From NCBI GenBank assembly GCA_032718475.1, contig JAUCBJ010001178.1:1-63149 (forward strand): a DNA stretch of 63,149 nt, given 5' to 3'. The notes under the pieces were generated by a model, which was not told the origin of the DNA, ran no database searches, and was given only the letters and a program-made list of their open reading frames with translations. The position numbers were made by a program, and so were the translations under genes. This DNA is from Nemertoderma westbladi (lineage: Eukaryota > Xenacoelomorpha > Nemertodermatida > Nemertodermatidae). Positions 22,435 through 34,527 of this stretch are shown piece by piece. The stretch's first letter is position 1; each line of letters starts with the position of its first letter.

Positions 22435-24513
22435 TTAGGGAGGTGGTCGTGGGAAGAGTATCTTGCCTTCCATAGTTTCCGGAGAGTTCTCTGTCTCACA
22501 TAAACGACCAACTGGGCGATTGAGTTGCTGTGTCTCGAAGACAATTCCTGGTTTCTTAAAGTTACGTCGCATGACGACGAGTTCTACCGATCGCACCAAA
22601 CCATCATCCGAGATATGAGTCTCGATGATACGACCTGTCTGCCACTGCTTACGTGGAAGATCTGAATCCACAATAAGGACCATGTCTCCAGCGCTGACGT
22701 TTTCTTGCTGCGCAAACCACTTAGTTCGAAGTTGTAGCGTGGGCAGATAATGTTTTTCGAAATGGTCAGCGAAACGACGGGATAACAACTGCATAAGTTG
22801 CCAAGTTTGCCGGCAGTATTCGTCTCCGTCTGTGATTTCTGATCGTGGGAGCATGGCTACAGGTTTCTTCAGTAGGAAGTGCGTGGGTGTTAGCGCTTCC
22901 AGGGAATCGGGACTCGATGAGACTGGCATAAGCGGTCTCTCGTTGAGATAGGCGGCGATTTCCTCCATTAACGTCCGCAAAAGTTCGTCGGTGAGATACG
23001 CGCGGCACGGCACTATAAAGTGAAATGCGGTCTTCACGCTCCTGATTAATCTCTCCCAACTTCCTCCCCACCAAGGGGCGTCGGCGGCGTTGAAGGTCCA
23101 GCTAGACGCTGTTACCCTTAGCTGATCGTCCACCTGTCTTTGGTTCCAATCTTTGACGTAAGCCTTGATTTCATTGTTGGCACCAATGAAGTTCGTTCCC
23201 TTATCAGATCTCATCGTGTTACTAGTTCCAAAGCGAGCGATCTGTCGGCGTAAGCTCAATAGGAAGCTGTTGGTAGATAAATCGTTCACCATATCGAGAT
23301 GGATAGCTCTACAAGTCATACAAACAAAGATGACACACCATCTCTTGACTATAGTCCTAGCACGATATACTTCAATAGGGCCAAATAAATCTACACCGGT
23401 ATTAGTAAAGGGTGGTTCATAGAAGCTTACTCGTTCCCTAGGTAATTCTGCCTCTCGCTGTGTTAAAGGCCTACTGAATGCTTTCCTACAGGGTATGCAG
23501 TTCCTAAGAACTTGGTTCAGAGCTCTACGGGGTTTATAAAAATAATAGCGAGTTCTAATTTCGCTAAGAACTCGTTCTCTACCAGCATGATAAAGTTTAC
23601 TGTGAACATCTACAATCATCTTGATTTGTATTTCAAGATTTCTAATGAGTACGGGAAACTTAGTGTCAAAGGATAATGGAGCATTAGTTAGTCTTCCTCC
23701 AACACGTATTAACCCATCTATCATTGTGCTAGAGAAGCGATCCCTTAAGCGCATCTGTGGATTTCTCAACAACAGGAAATACTTATCGGAATCCTCATAG
23801 CATTGCAGGAGTCTCAGCATCTGCTTATTGGTTTCTTCATGCTCCTGGTAACTGATCTTCTCCTTCAGAAACCTGTCGGATATCTTGTATTTGGGAAGAT
23901 CTTTAACAACATGGACCTGCGCAGATGTCAGTGGAGCGGTATCACTAGTGGTCTTCGTCCTGGAGTAGTGATGATGAAAACATCGCTTTAAATATGTAAC
24001 GGCCTTACAGAGCCGATTCCAGGAACTATAGTGATGTATCGCTCTCTGCAGGAGGGGTGAGAGTCCTTGCGAGACGTCTGGCGTTCCAGATTTCCAATCT
24101 CTCTCTCTGATTTCCACAACAGACTTATTTGTGTCGGGGGATTGTGGATCCAAAGCGTCGTCTCCGGAAGTGTGTAGTACAGACAGATCTATCACAGGTT
24201 TAAATAACTTTGATTTACTCGCCCGGGTTTTAGGTTTGACTTTCTCCGCTCCCTTGGCTTGTCTAATCTCAGCCGTGGTAAGATGGGGAGGCCATTCATC
24301 CTCTTCTTTGCTTAGAAAGTCGGGTCCACTTAACCAGTCTGGAGTATCTATCAGTTCTTGCGGAGTTGCTCCCCTGGAGGCGATGTCGGCTGGATTAATC
24401 GTCCCAGGGCAATGTCTCCATTGATCTATCTTCGTACGACTAAGTATAATGGCGACTCTGTTGGTAACGAAGACGCTGAACTGACAGACTTCATTGGTTA
24501 TATACTCCAACAC
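22435..24513 (-). pseudogene. pol: BEL/Pao pol, RNase H end and integrase (copy B)
   Basis: This second part of the copy B pol frame is separated from the first by a frameshift at a homopolymer (T run near 24541, A run on the coding strand). It opens with the WRHCPG, NPADIASRG linker typical of BEL pol. The integrase zinc region follows (H..C, CIPCRK), then the catalytic D375 (GVDLFGP), D437 (RSDKGTN) and E487 (GGSWERL), the wide D-to-E spacing usual for BEL. A C-terminal domain with QWQTGRI follows, as in other BEL/Pao integrases. The reading frame is intact within this part. It is not expressible as one polyprotein without the frame being bridged. Confidence 0.9.
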
Positions 24514-27500
24514 GAGTAAAGCATCGGTCCAATAGACAGTTTTTTTCCAGTGGATAGTCGATCTGTTCTGTTACATTCCGGCCGATGGCTGTAGCATATA
24601 GAGCCGCCTTTAACTCCGCTCGAGGAACTTTCAACTTGTTGTTTATCAAGGCCTTAGAGGTAACCAAGGCGACCTTAATTCCATCCGGAGTTTCAACTCT
24701 CAGGTAGGCTACTATACCTATTCCCATATCGCTGGCGTCTCCAAACACATGGAGTTGATAGGAATACGTAGGGAGAACATGACCAAAATATGAACGGGAA
24801 ATTATAAAGTTCTCGATTGATGGTAGAGAATCTTCCCATTTCATCCACTTCTTTAATAGTTCTCCCTTAAGTGGATCGTCCCATGAGTGGTTTTCAAGCC
24901 ACATTTGTTGTACTAAACTCCGAGCAATCAATATAACTGGGCTAATAAATCCCAATGGATCGAAATAAGTGCTCAGGATACTTAGACAAATCCGTTTAGT
25001 CCGAACTGGATTATCTCGCTGTTTTAGCTGGAATAAAAACAGGATATCTCTCTCTGTGTCCCATTTCAAACCAAGTGTCTTGGTTTCTGGAAGATCGTCC
25101 TTGATTAGGTCCAGATCTTTCGCTCCTCGGTCTTCTACCGGGATCGATTCCAGAAACTCACGGGAGTTGCTGGTGAATTTAGTTAATCGAAATCCACCTC
25201 TTTTCAAGCACTCTACCGATCCTTTGGCGACATCAATGGCTTCTTCCACCGATGGGAGGGACTTTAAATTGTCGTCCATGTATATATCCCGTTTGATGTT
25301 GTCGATCACCTCTTTAGAGAAGGCGTCCCGGTTGTCATCAGCAGTGGTGCGCACCACTGAGCAGGCGTTTGAAGGGCTTGAGATGATCCCAAAAGCCTGG
25401 ATGGTCATCCAGTACTCCACAGGTTTCTGGTTGAGGTCTCCTTCAGGCCACCACAGAAATCGTAGGCTGTCTCGATCCCTATCCAGCGCCTTAACTTGTA
25501 AGAACATGCCTTCTATATCGGAGGCGAAAGCGATTGAATATTGTCGTAATCTTAAGAGGATTCCCAACAAGGATTGGAGTAAGTTGGGTCCTGGTAACAA
25601 CTCGGAATTAAGGGATTGGCCCATGTAGAGGGCGGAGCCGTCAAATACTACCCGGACTTCATTGGGTTTACCGGGTTTGGGAACGTAATGATGTGTTAAA
25701 TAGTACGTTCTCTCAGTTATGGGTGTTTCTTCCGGTACTCGCTCCGCATATCCCTTGTCAATAAATTTCTTCAACTGAGTCTTGTACATTTCCTTAGCTG
25801 AAGCATTTGCCGTAAGGCGTCGATATAGTTGCGCAATTCTTTTCTCCGCCAAGGGTCGGTTGTTTATAAATTTAGGTTCTCGCTTTCGAAATGGTAGACC
25901 GATTTCATATCTACCTTGATCTTTAAGAAAACGTGTAGTTGTCTCCTGGATCTGCTTGGCTCTTTCTTCTTCTACCGATAGGGCCTTATCGTATGAATAG
26001 GGCTCTACCAGTTCTTGAGTAAAGAATCGTACGGCGTGTTCATCCCTAGTCTTCGTGTTGTAGCGATCTATCACGTCATTCAGTTCGTCGTTATAGTCGA
26101 CTTGTCCTGATGGACGAATGAGCTGACATAGGTTCACTTGATTTTGCCAAGTTTCGTTTTCCGTAAGGAGGTCGATGGTATTCTCCTCGTCGAAGAGTTG
26201 GTGGATATCGTCATTATCTGAGGAGTATGGTGTTCCCTCAGTTGGGTCGTCTACCTCACTGCTCTCCGCTTCCCATTCACTTACCTGGTATACCCGTTCT
26301 TTGGGTAACCTTTCCATGAGAGTTCTACGGGAAGGGCCAGTAAAGTACCAACCTACTCTCAAACGGTGGGGCCCGTCACACAGCGCACATTTCGGTTTGA
26401 TGTTACTTACCTTACTTTGAGTAACGTTGTGCACACTCGTTCTTTCTTCGGGCTTTCTTACATGAATTCTCTTAGGAGATGTAGGAGGAGTTTTTCTTAC
26501 CTGTTCTCTCCTGTCATTGGTTCGAGACTTGAATTTACTTACGTCTTTAGGCGCTTTGTTGACGTAGTAAGATCTTTCAGTGCCTTTCCCGCTGTCCTCT
26601 TCTTGAGAAGCCTGGCTTTCGCCGTCGTCGGTATAACACACTGGTGTTACCTTTCTCCTAGAAACGGGTTTCTCACTTACCTTATTTTCCGGTGTCTTCT
26701 CTCTGGACTGCTTTAGGAGCTGTAATTTTACTTCTCCATCTAAGAATGACATGAGATCAGCCATGGTAGGGTCTCGTCGTTGTTGTTCCATCATATATAA
26801 CACTTTCTTATCCCAGCGTGTACCTACTCCACCCTTTGGTAAAGTAGAGGCCACGGCTCCAATAACCATAGAACTCTGATATTCATGAGACTTACCTAAC
26901 CAATCTAATTGTCTACAGATCTCCTGAATCTCATCGGAAAACTCTATAATCCCGCTGCTAATGAACTTTCGGGGCGCTACCAATTTTGCATACAAATACC
27001 TAGCTATGTTATTCCTATTACCATACCTGATGTTTAGTGTATCCCAAACTTGTCTTAATCCATCTGGATGTCCAATAAACTTTAACGCCATTAACTTGGG
27101 AGATCCTTCCAAGCACTCGATGAGGAATCTAAGTTTCTCTCCGTTAGATAACACAGAGTTCTGTATGTTATCTTTGTAATATTCATTAAAAGGTAACCAT
27201 TTCATCTCATCTACATTGAACTTGACGATCTCTCCCACCTTTACCGCTTGACGGGCTTCGGTTCTAGCCATTTGACGCGTAAAACTTTCTTGGGCCATCG
27301 TATTATTTAATATCGAGTTATCGGTATATAAATTTCTCGGATTATGATCAGGTCTATATGGAATATCATTGTCAACAGGTTTATAATTACCCTTAATAGG
27401 GTTTATTATAGGAGTTTCTACTTCGCTAGCAGTATAGATGCGTGTAGGCTCCACACCTTGCGCATGAAATACTTCAGACCTAACAGGTTGACACATTGTT

Positions 27501-27553
27501 ACCGGGGTTGGTGGTATACCCCTTTGGGTGTTTACTAATTTATCGCGTTCCAA
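24491..27553 (-). pseudogene. pol: BEL/Pao gag C-terminus and reverse transcriptase (copy B)
   Basis: The frame starts in the gag C-terminal part, homologous to the left edge of copy A. It reaches a zinc knuckle of which only CALCDGPH remains, then passes into the linker before RT. No DSG or DTG protease motif is present, so protease and the end of gag appear deleted. RT shows VVFDGSA, LLPGPNLLQSL, the YMDD box (residues about 758-761) and the BEL-type STYFDPLGFISP and PRAELKAA blocks leading into RNase H. The frame ends in a frameshift before the integrase part. Order and motifs are unmistakably BEL/Pao. Confidence 0.9.
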
Positions 27554-29696
27554 TCCAACGCGATACTCTGCTGCACTTCTTGCAACTCTAACCTACTTTC
27601 CCTTACCGTGCCCTTGAACTGCTGAACAGTTCCTTCCATCTCCCGAACCTGCTGAGAGGAGCACTTACAGTGTTCCCTCAACTGCCCGAGCAGGAGACCC
27701 ATCTCCCGTCGTCCCTCATCTACCCACTCTACCGCCGAAGCGGGAGCCGCCAACATAGTAGCGGGCGGACGAGGGACAACGGGCGACAAATCATTGATAT
27801 TTCGCTCGGAGTCCAGGACAGGAACTGTCTCAGGGGTTGTTCTGCTGGGCACTGGTAGTTTAGTACTGTGCAAAGGGAATTTAGAGGTAGGTTCTGGGAG
27901 TACAGGTGTCTCTATCACCGAAGGGGTGGCTTCGAGAACAGGCCTAATTATTTCAGGCTCATCTACTATAGTAGGGAGTCTTTCTATTTTAATAATTTGG
28001 TCTGTGGGTTCTGTACTACCTAAGTCTGTGCTAGCTAGTTGCTTTCTAACAGCTGGGGGCAAATCAGGCAATTTCTGACGGTGGGACATTCTTCTACGCC
28101 TACTTAGACGAGATCTATTTCCTCCGCCTTCAAGATCGGTGGTATCGCCTTCATCAGATGATGTATATCCCTGTCTTTTGGGAGTAGATCGACTCATCAT
28201 CTGCATTTGACTAGCTGTTAACTGTTTATTGAAGTTGTCTTGCTTCTCTTGAAGATTTTCCAACTCTAGTTGGGTTGTCTCTTCAGATGCCCTCCGTTCT
28301 GCTTCTGCCACTGCTATCTTTCTTTCCGCTTCGGCCGCTTTTCTTTCCGCTTCTGCCGCTGCCGCTTTTCTTTCCGCTTCTACTGCTGCAGCTGCCGCTT
28401 TTGCCTCTGCCGCTGCCGCTTTTGCCTCTGCCGCTGCCTCTGCCGCTTTTCTTTCCACCTCTGCCGCTTTTCTTTCCGCTTCTGCCGCTGCCACTGCCGC
28501 TGCTGCTGTCTTTCTGTCTTCTATACGTTTTTTCTTTAATTGTTCTTCTTGAACCTTAGCGATGCGGATGCTTTCATCAAATTTAGCTTGGTTCGCAGCT
28601 AGCATTTCTGCATCTATTGCGTCCAGCACAAACTTGGCTCCTTCACTATTAGGGCGAAGTCCAGCCAGCCGTCTCCTCAACTCTTCATCACCTAGAAATC
28701 GTTGATAGTCTGACAGATAGATGTCAATAGCGTCCCTCTTCTGCGGTTTCTCTGCTATCGCTTCGCTTTCCACTTGAGAGAAGGTAGCGTCTGTTGATTC
28801 TCCATGGGTGGAGCGCTCAGCCAGCTGAAATTTCCACTGGGCCGTTCCTTGAACCTTGAGACTCACCCGCTGGAACCAAGTCTTTACAGCAACTTGCAAC
28901 GACGTGTCTTGTCTTCTTTTCGAAGCTTCCTCAAAGGCCGATAGGATTAGTCTGATTCTTAGAATTCTTTCTCGAACTTGATAAAGCAGCTCTCCCTGCT
29001 CTTGAGGTCCTTGGGTTTGTTGAAACAGTTGTTCCTATAATCGCTCCAAAGAGCTGAATAATCCCTGTACATATCCTGCTGCCGACCTCTTCCACACAGC
29101 TGGATCACTACTGTCTTTTGTCACTCCCATCCTGTGTATGTCTTCCCAGGCAGCTTCTGATAAGTCAAACGGGAGTCCGGGCCCGGGGAAGTTCCATTGC
29201 GACTCGACAATAGACAATAGACTTCAGTTCCTCCCTTGTGTATCCCGCATAACTATCCTTGGTCGATCGCTTATTTCTCGCCCAATCGATTTGGTGTTCT
29301 TCCACCGCAATCAATAACCTAGTGAGCACGGCTGCAGGAAGAATGAGAAGGGGATCCGAATAAACCGCATCTGCCATCTTTGCTCCGCGCTCGGGTGTCA
29401 AGCTCTACAGTATCCGAACTACTGGAGCTGTTGGGCCGCTGAGAAATAAGTTCTCGGCTCGAGTGTTGCTGCTGTTTAACAGCTGCTTCTTGGTCCCGCT
29501 TGACTTGAGCCCGAGTGCCTATGATAGACCTACGGTGTTGGACTAGCCTAGGGTCTGATACTACTACTGGAGGGATGATCTTTCTTACAGTAGGAGGAGA
29601 GTTGAACTTTGGTCTCACCCGTTCCACACTCCTGTCTGGGTCACAGATGGTTGTACCTAGGAGACTGTCTGACAGGTTTTGCTTTGTGTCAGACAT
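27535..29696 (-). pseudogene. gag: BEL/Pao gag, disrupted (copy B)
   Basis: This is the homologue of the intact frame at 1-2525. It begins with ATG at 29696 and is broken by four changes. They are a one-base insertion near 29400, a 7-bp tandem duplication AATAGAC at 29208-29222, a stop at 29037-29035 and a net five-base insertion near 27553. The longest surviving stretch (28899-27535) contains an Ala/Glu/Arg-rich probable coiled coil (28260-28560) made of short imperfect repeats, longer than the same segment in copy A. The many plus-strand open frames across it are shadows. Confidence 0.9.
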
Positions 29697-29698
29697 GT

Positions 29699-31979
29699 TT
29701 GTTTGTACAGTTGAATGCCTACTGCTATCTTACAGTTAAAGCAAGTTTAGTAATTCAGTATCAACTGTTAGCCTAGTAATTAATTACCAATATGTACTTA
29801 TAGTATATATATAAGTATTATTACAGACTAGGTTTGTCACAGAATACCGGTATATAATTTCAGCGCAGATATATATAAATATATAATAAGCCTATCGTGA
29901 ATACCGGTATACAGCTTACACTTATAGTATATATAAGTATAATTATAGACTAGAATTAATTACAGAATACCGGTATATAATTTCAGCACAAATATATAGA
30001 AATATATAATAAGCCTATCGTGAATACCGGTATGTCAATTATTTTAGAATAATTGAATTTCTGAATTTTAGGGTTACTTCTACTTGGTTACTTTACTTTA
30101 CTTTATTACCGTTATTTAAGCAGTAGTCCAACTGACATTAAGACCTAATTGTTGTATGACAGGCCTACTATTTTATAAATCGGTTTGAGTTGATTTATAA
30201 TATATATACCCGTTTAATGGGTTTTGTCAATATTTGAAATAAATGTTATTATTTCTGGGAAGGAGTCACTCCACAGAAGCTGTACGCTCTCAGTGAAGTG
30301 CTACTTGTTGGACACTAAAACAAATAATTCTAATTTGCCTAAGTTACTTAATACTACAAATTACGTACAATTACGGGGTGAGATTACAATCTCTAAATAA
30401 ACACAAAAAATTACATATATGAATTTTTAGGGTAATTTTACAAGAAGTCTACAAACCAGCCTAACAAAGGGTTAGAATATCTGGTTATTACAAACGGACA
30501 AGATAATACGGTATTTGAAAATAATAAAGCAGTAGTAAATATACTGCGTTGTCCAGATAGGAAAAATACCACCGTCTGACGACTTATAGCCGTAGCGCTA
30601 TAAGTACTACGTTATGTATCACGGAGTGTTCCTACCTAGAAGTTAATTACCGCGGCCTACCAGAGCCAACGTGCCTATTAACCACTTTACAATACAAATA
30701 TACTGCCTACACACTAATTACCTTCGGAAAGCACTGTACACTAAACCCTAAATTAGGTACAAGTACTTATACAACAAATACCCAGCAGTTAAAAATACTT
30801 GAACAGCTAAAAGAACCACGGTATCTGCCGGAGTGACCAAAGCATAAAATCTCCAGTCTTTACCTACGCCAAACAGCCCTGATGTAGTACCGGGGTTAAT
30901 TTAACTATAACGGTATATATAACAAGCACAATTACTGTAGGAATAAACTTGGGGGTATGAATGTTGCGAATAATCGCATAAACTCTGAATAATAAATATT
31001 ACGCTACCCTTACAGACTACACAAACAAAATACAGACCAAGCGCTGGCAGACTACTATCAAGCCTAAATAAACTACAGTATATGCAGACTCCGAAATGGT
31101 TAGTTAGTATGCGTTCTAACCGAGTAGTACGACTTATTCTTTCGGGGGGATTTACCTTACAGCACTGGATGCCCACCACGTTCCTAACTAGTACTTTATC
31201 GGACATACACTCTACACACACTGCAATCTCTTCAGACTTAACAACAGTCAGACAACAGTTCAGCCTACAAATTACCTGTACAATCTGAGCAGGCTTACAC
31301 GTCTTCTGCTCAATATTAACTTACAAATAAATAAAACTGACAGAAATAAATAAGCTCCAAAAGAAACAAGGGGTGTACAGTCCCTAATCTCTTAAACAGC
31401 CTACCGGTATACAATATCACAATCGAAATAATACTAGTACCTGTACTGCTGTAAGTACCGGTTCGGGTGGTTAGGTAGTTAGGCCTACTGGTTACCGGTC
31501 GACCGGTACTTCAGCTGTATTGCCTACGTTGCAATAAAGAACTGATAACTGTTATTGTTCGCGCTTTTCAGCTTTTAGACCTTTAGCAGTTTAACCCGCC
31601 AAATTTAGGTGTCTTCTAGGTTATAAATCGACTTTAGCCTATGACAAGTATTTGATACACTACATTAGCCGAAGCCAGCCTATGCGCGACCATTCACCAG
31701 CTGGATATACCCGGGAGACTGGATTCGGAAGCTCTGACCTTATTGCGGTGTAGGCCTACTGTATTATTCGATTGATCGTTAATATATAATCTCTGACAAA
31801 TATTATTCACTTTCGGGAAATATTAACAGTTCCTTTAGGACGTCAGACGTGGCGCTCTAAGTATGTAAACAGAGTTATGACTTACACTAAACACAACAGG
31901 ATGGCTATTGATTCACGTATAAAGCGCATTCTTTCATCTTTAGGAGATGCTTTGTTATCTGTCACACTCATGCACACTA
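29699..31979 (-). mobile_element. BEL copy B LTR/leader block, main part
   Basis: This part is collinear with 2526-5130 and 35290-37710. It has only one unit of the ~288-bp segment that is duplicated in copies A and C. It contains the same ACCGGTAT-rich leader. It is interrupted at 31988 by an insertion and continues at 33077. Confidence 0.75.
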
Positions 31980-32024
31980 CCGCACACCCATGTTGGAAAT
32001 TATGTAGAGTTTGCTCAACATGTG

Positions 32025-32138
32025 TGGCGCGCATTTAGGATCCTGGCGCGAAGGAACAGGGGCGTGTGGCGCGCATTTAGGATCCTGGCGCGAAGGAACA
32101 GGGGCGTGTGGCGCGCATTGAGGATCCTGGCGCGGAAA
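32025..32138. repeat. 42-bp tandem repeat with GGCGCGC
   Basis: About 2.7 copies of a 42-bp unit (GTGTGGCGCGCATTTAGGAT, CCTGGCGCGAAGGAACAGGG) lie in tandem. The unit is a multiple of three, which gives spurious open frames on both strands. Confidence 0.9.
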
Positions 32139-32619
32139 TGGATGTCATGAACAGTAGCAAAATGCACTGGCATGGCAACATATCCAGCCACTCTACTTGA
32201 AATTATACCGGTCTGCCAGTAGAGCCTATTTTTAAAAAGAGTTAGGCCTGGCAGCCTGGCCTTATACCTGCCTACTGCAGTACTGTACGCTCTACTCTTA
32301 TTCTTCATTCTAATAACTATAATAGGGATATTTGATTAGGCCTAGTGATATTTTATTAGGCCTACAGTATTTGTTTATTAACCTAGGGCCTATAGAAGTA
32401 GTTCCATGCCTTGAACTGTTTTGCACTCCCACATTATGGACAAACCGCCAGATTGAGCATTGAAGGTACCGTATCCAACTGTCCAATCCACGTTAATCAT
32501 CATGGCCAATCAGGCCAAAGTTTTAATGTCTTTCAAAATATGAGTTGTTTGAAAGGTTTTTCAATTGTTCACACCAATCTGAATATAGCATAAAACTGTA
32601 AAACCACGATTCAGCAGAT

Positions 32620-32870
32620 TTTCCGTGCTCGCTACACTCAGATTTAATTCATAATCACATCTGTAGGTAAAAAATAGTCGGTTAACCAAAAAATGTTAAA
32701 ATTTTCTTGCTCGCTACGCTCGCAATTTAATCACATCTGTCAGTCTGTATTTAAAAACAGTCGGTTGACCTACTATCTGAATATTACAGTATTACAGTAT
32801 TACTGTACGCCTATTCATGTTTACATTTCTGCAAAATTTTCTTGTTCGCTGCGCTCGCATTTTCATGTTA
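32620..32870. repeat. Diverged repeats with TTGCTCGCTACGCTCGCA
   Basis: Three copies of a CTCGCTACGCTCGCA-like core, each followed by TTTAAT or TTTTCAT, are spaced by 95-150 bp (near 32628, 32705 and 32842). Two are followed by CACATCTGT and CAGTCGGTT. They lie inside the 31988-33068 insertion. Confidence 0.6.
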
Positions 32871-33076
32871 AATTACTGTAGGAGTGGGTCTAGCTCTATG
32901 TCTGTGCGTAGGTACGGTACTGCAGTATAAACTGATGAATGATTACAATAATTGCAAAATGTAATGGTCAATCTTTCAATGGTTGGCGCGCATTGAATTT
33001 CATGGCTGGCGCGCTTTTCGTTTAACCAGAATCCGTGTGGCGCGCTTTTTGTCAATATTCCATATAGGCCGCACAC

Positions 33077-33140
33077 TGCCGCATACTGATCTGCCGACCT
33101 TCACTAATTTTAGTCACATATAAAGAGAACAGCCACTGAC
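33077..33140 (-). mobile_element. BEL copy B block, outer remnant
   Basis: CTGCCGACC, CACATATAAAGAGA and CAGT line up with 5147-5200 of copy A. They show that the block resumes beyond the nested insertion. Similarity fades near 33140, so the outer end of the element is not preserved here. Confidence 0.6.
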
Positions 33141-33419
33141 ACATGTACACTGTAAACCCGTATGCAGTTTTTGAATTAACTTAGTTATGGTGAAACAACT
33201 TCACCATACAGCCATAAACGAATGGCATCGTTACTATAACAATGTTATGGTGATGTAAACCATTAGTGAATTAGCCATTTTGCACACAAATATGTTGTAT
33301 TGAATAGGCCTATGGTATTTTTAACATAACAATTTTGTGCTGTTTGTACCTTAGTTGTTTAGCTTTTCAATATAGACACTCAATTTCCTATTGGTCAATA
33401 GACCCTATTGAAAAGTTTT
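33141..33419. other. AT-rich flank, no gene seen
   Basis: This short non-coding stretch separates the end of BEL copy B from the GC-rich tandem repeat. Confidence 0.4.
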
Positions 33420-33429
33420 ATTTTCTGCG

Positions 33430-33690
33430 CCGAATGCGGCGCCGGGTGCCTAAAATCCTGAGCCGGCTCTGAGCAAAACCACGCCGGGTGCAAAAAATCC
33501 TGCGCCGGCTCTGTGCAAAACCACGCCGGGCTGCCGGGTGCAAAAAATCCTGCGCCGGCTCTGTGCAAAACCACGCCGGGCTGCCGGGTGCAAAAAATCC
33601 TGCGCCGGCTCTGTGCAAACCCACGCCCATGCCAGGTGCAAAAATCCTGCGACGGCTCTGTCAGTCTGTGCAATGCAAAATGCTGCGCCG
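33430..33690. repeat. GC-rich 50-bp tandem repeat
   Basis: Around four to five units carry CAAAAAATCC, TGCGCCGGCTCTGTGCAAAA and CCACGCCGGG. The central units are exactly 50 bp apart (33541, 33591). It is a GC-rich island in AT-rich DNA. Open frames on both strands here are the repeat read in several frames. Confidence 0.9.
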
Positions 33691-34527
33691 GGTGCAGGGG
33701 TGAAAAATCTTCCACCGGCTCTTCAAAGCTGCACCGGGCTGTCTGGTATAAAACATTAAATCTGCCTGTTATACTGTACAGTACCTATAGTTTCTGAGTT
33801 TATTCAGTTATCTATAATACTGCAGCTGCACTAATCCGAGTTGTTACTTAAACAAACGAAAGTTATGGGTGCGCCAAGGTGGTAAAGTCGCCACTTGGCT
33901 GACTGGTAATAGGAATGCTAATAGGAAGATAGGCTATAATCCAATCGTATAATAAGCGATAGACAGGGTGGTAAATATCCTGCTATGGTAAAGGTAAACA
34001 ATAAACAACAAATGGTAGGCCTAACTAACTAGGTGAGGTAAAACCTATGACGGTAGGTACTCAACGAACCAGGGATATAGGCCGTGAGGTGTAGTACCGG
34101 TAAGGGTGTGATCTGACAGTCAGGGCCTCCCTCGGTACAGGTATGTCCGACTCAGACCAGGACTCCCAGATAAGGCTACCGGTCGGTCCCGACTGGCCCT
34201 CTATGAACCTAATGCCACCAACCCTGCGGGGTGGGGCAAGATGTCCGTAGGACGGTCTGGCGCGACCTCCTTCGACCTTTTTACCTTCCTATTCTGGTGG
34301 CACTGCACAACACAATATCAAATCACTATCAATCAGACTAATATTGACACAGCTACACCATGTACTTTCAGTTTGAACGACTTACGTCACGTTTTAGATA
34401 TAAGTTTGTGAAATGACTCGCTAGTGACGGGATTAACTTTCAGTTTCAGTTGTACAGTCGGGCGGACTTTACTATATCAGTTTTAAAGCTATAAGTAGTA
34501 CTAGGGATATTAGGCTCACTACTTGAG
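33691..34527 (-). other. 3' flank of the integrase fragment, probable LTR tail
   Basis: This non-coding stretch follows the integrase stop on the minus strand. It should contain the 3' untranslated part and possibly the LTR of that element. Without a second copy in the window the border cannot be set. Confidence 0.3.

Larger units (their letters stand above)
31980..33076. mobile_element. Insertion inside BEL copy B, 8-bp target duplication
   Basis: Sequence collinear with copy A stops at 31979 and resumes after 33076. CCGCACAC occurs at both borders (31980-31987 and 33069-33076). The inserted 1.08 kb starts CCATGTTGGAA and ends in the near-inverted TTCCATATAGG. An 8-bp duplication suits hAT or a related DNA transposon. 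No transposase frame is present, so it would be non-autonomous. Confidence 0.45.

Noticed and set aside
22375-22440. Confident 3' LTR of BEL copy B
   Set aside because: A polypurine-like GGAGTGGG and TG start exist, but no matching 5' LTR is in the window, so only a suggestion is recorded.
27670-28559. Plus-strand open frames rich in Leu, Pro, Phe and Cys
   Set aside because: They arise from reading the Ala/Glu/Arg coiled-coil repeat of gag on the wrong strand.
33395-33797. Overlapping open frames on both strands
   Set aside because: All are translations of the GC-rich 50-bp repeat; no start context, homology or conserved residues support a protein.
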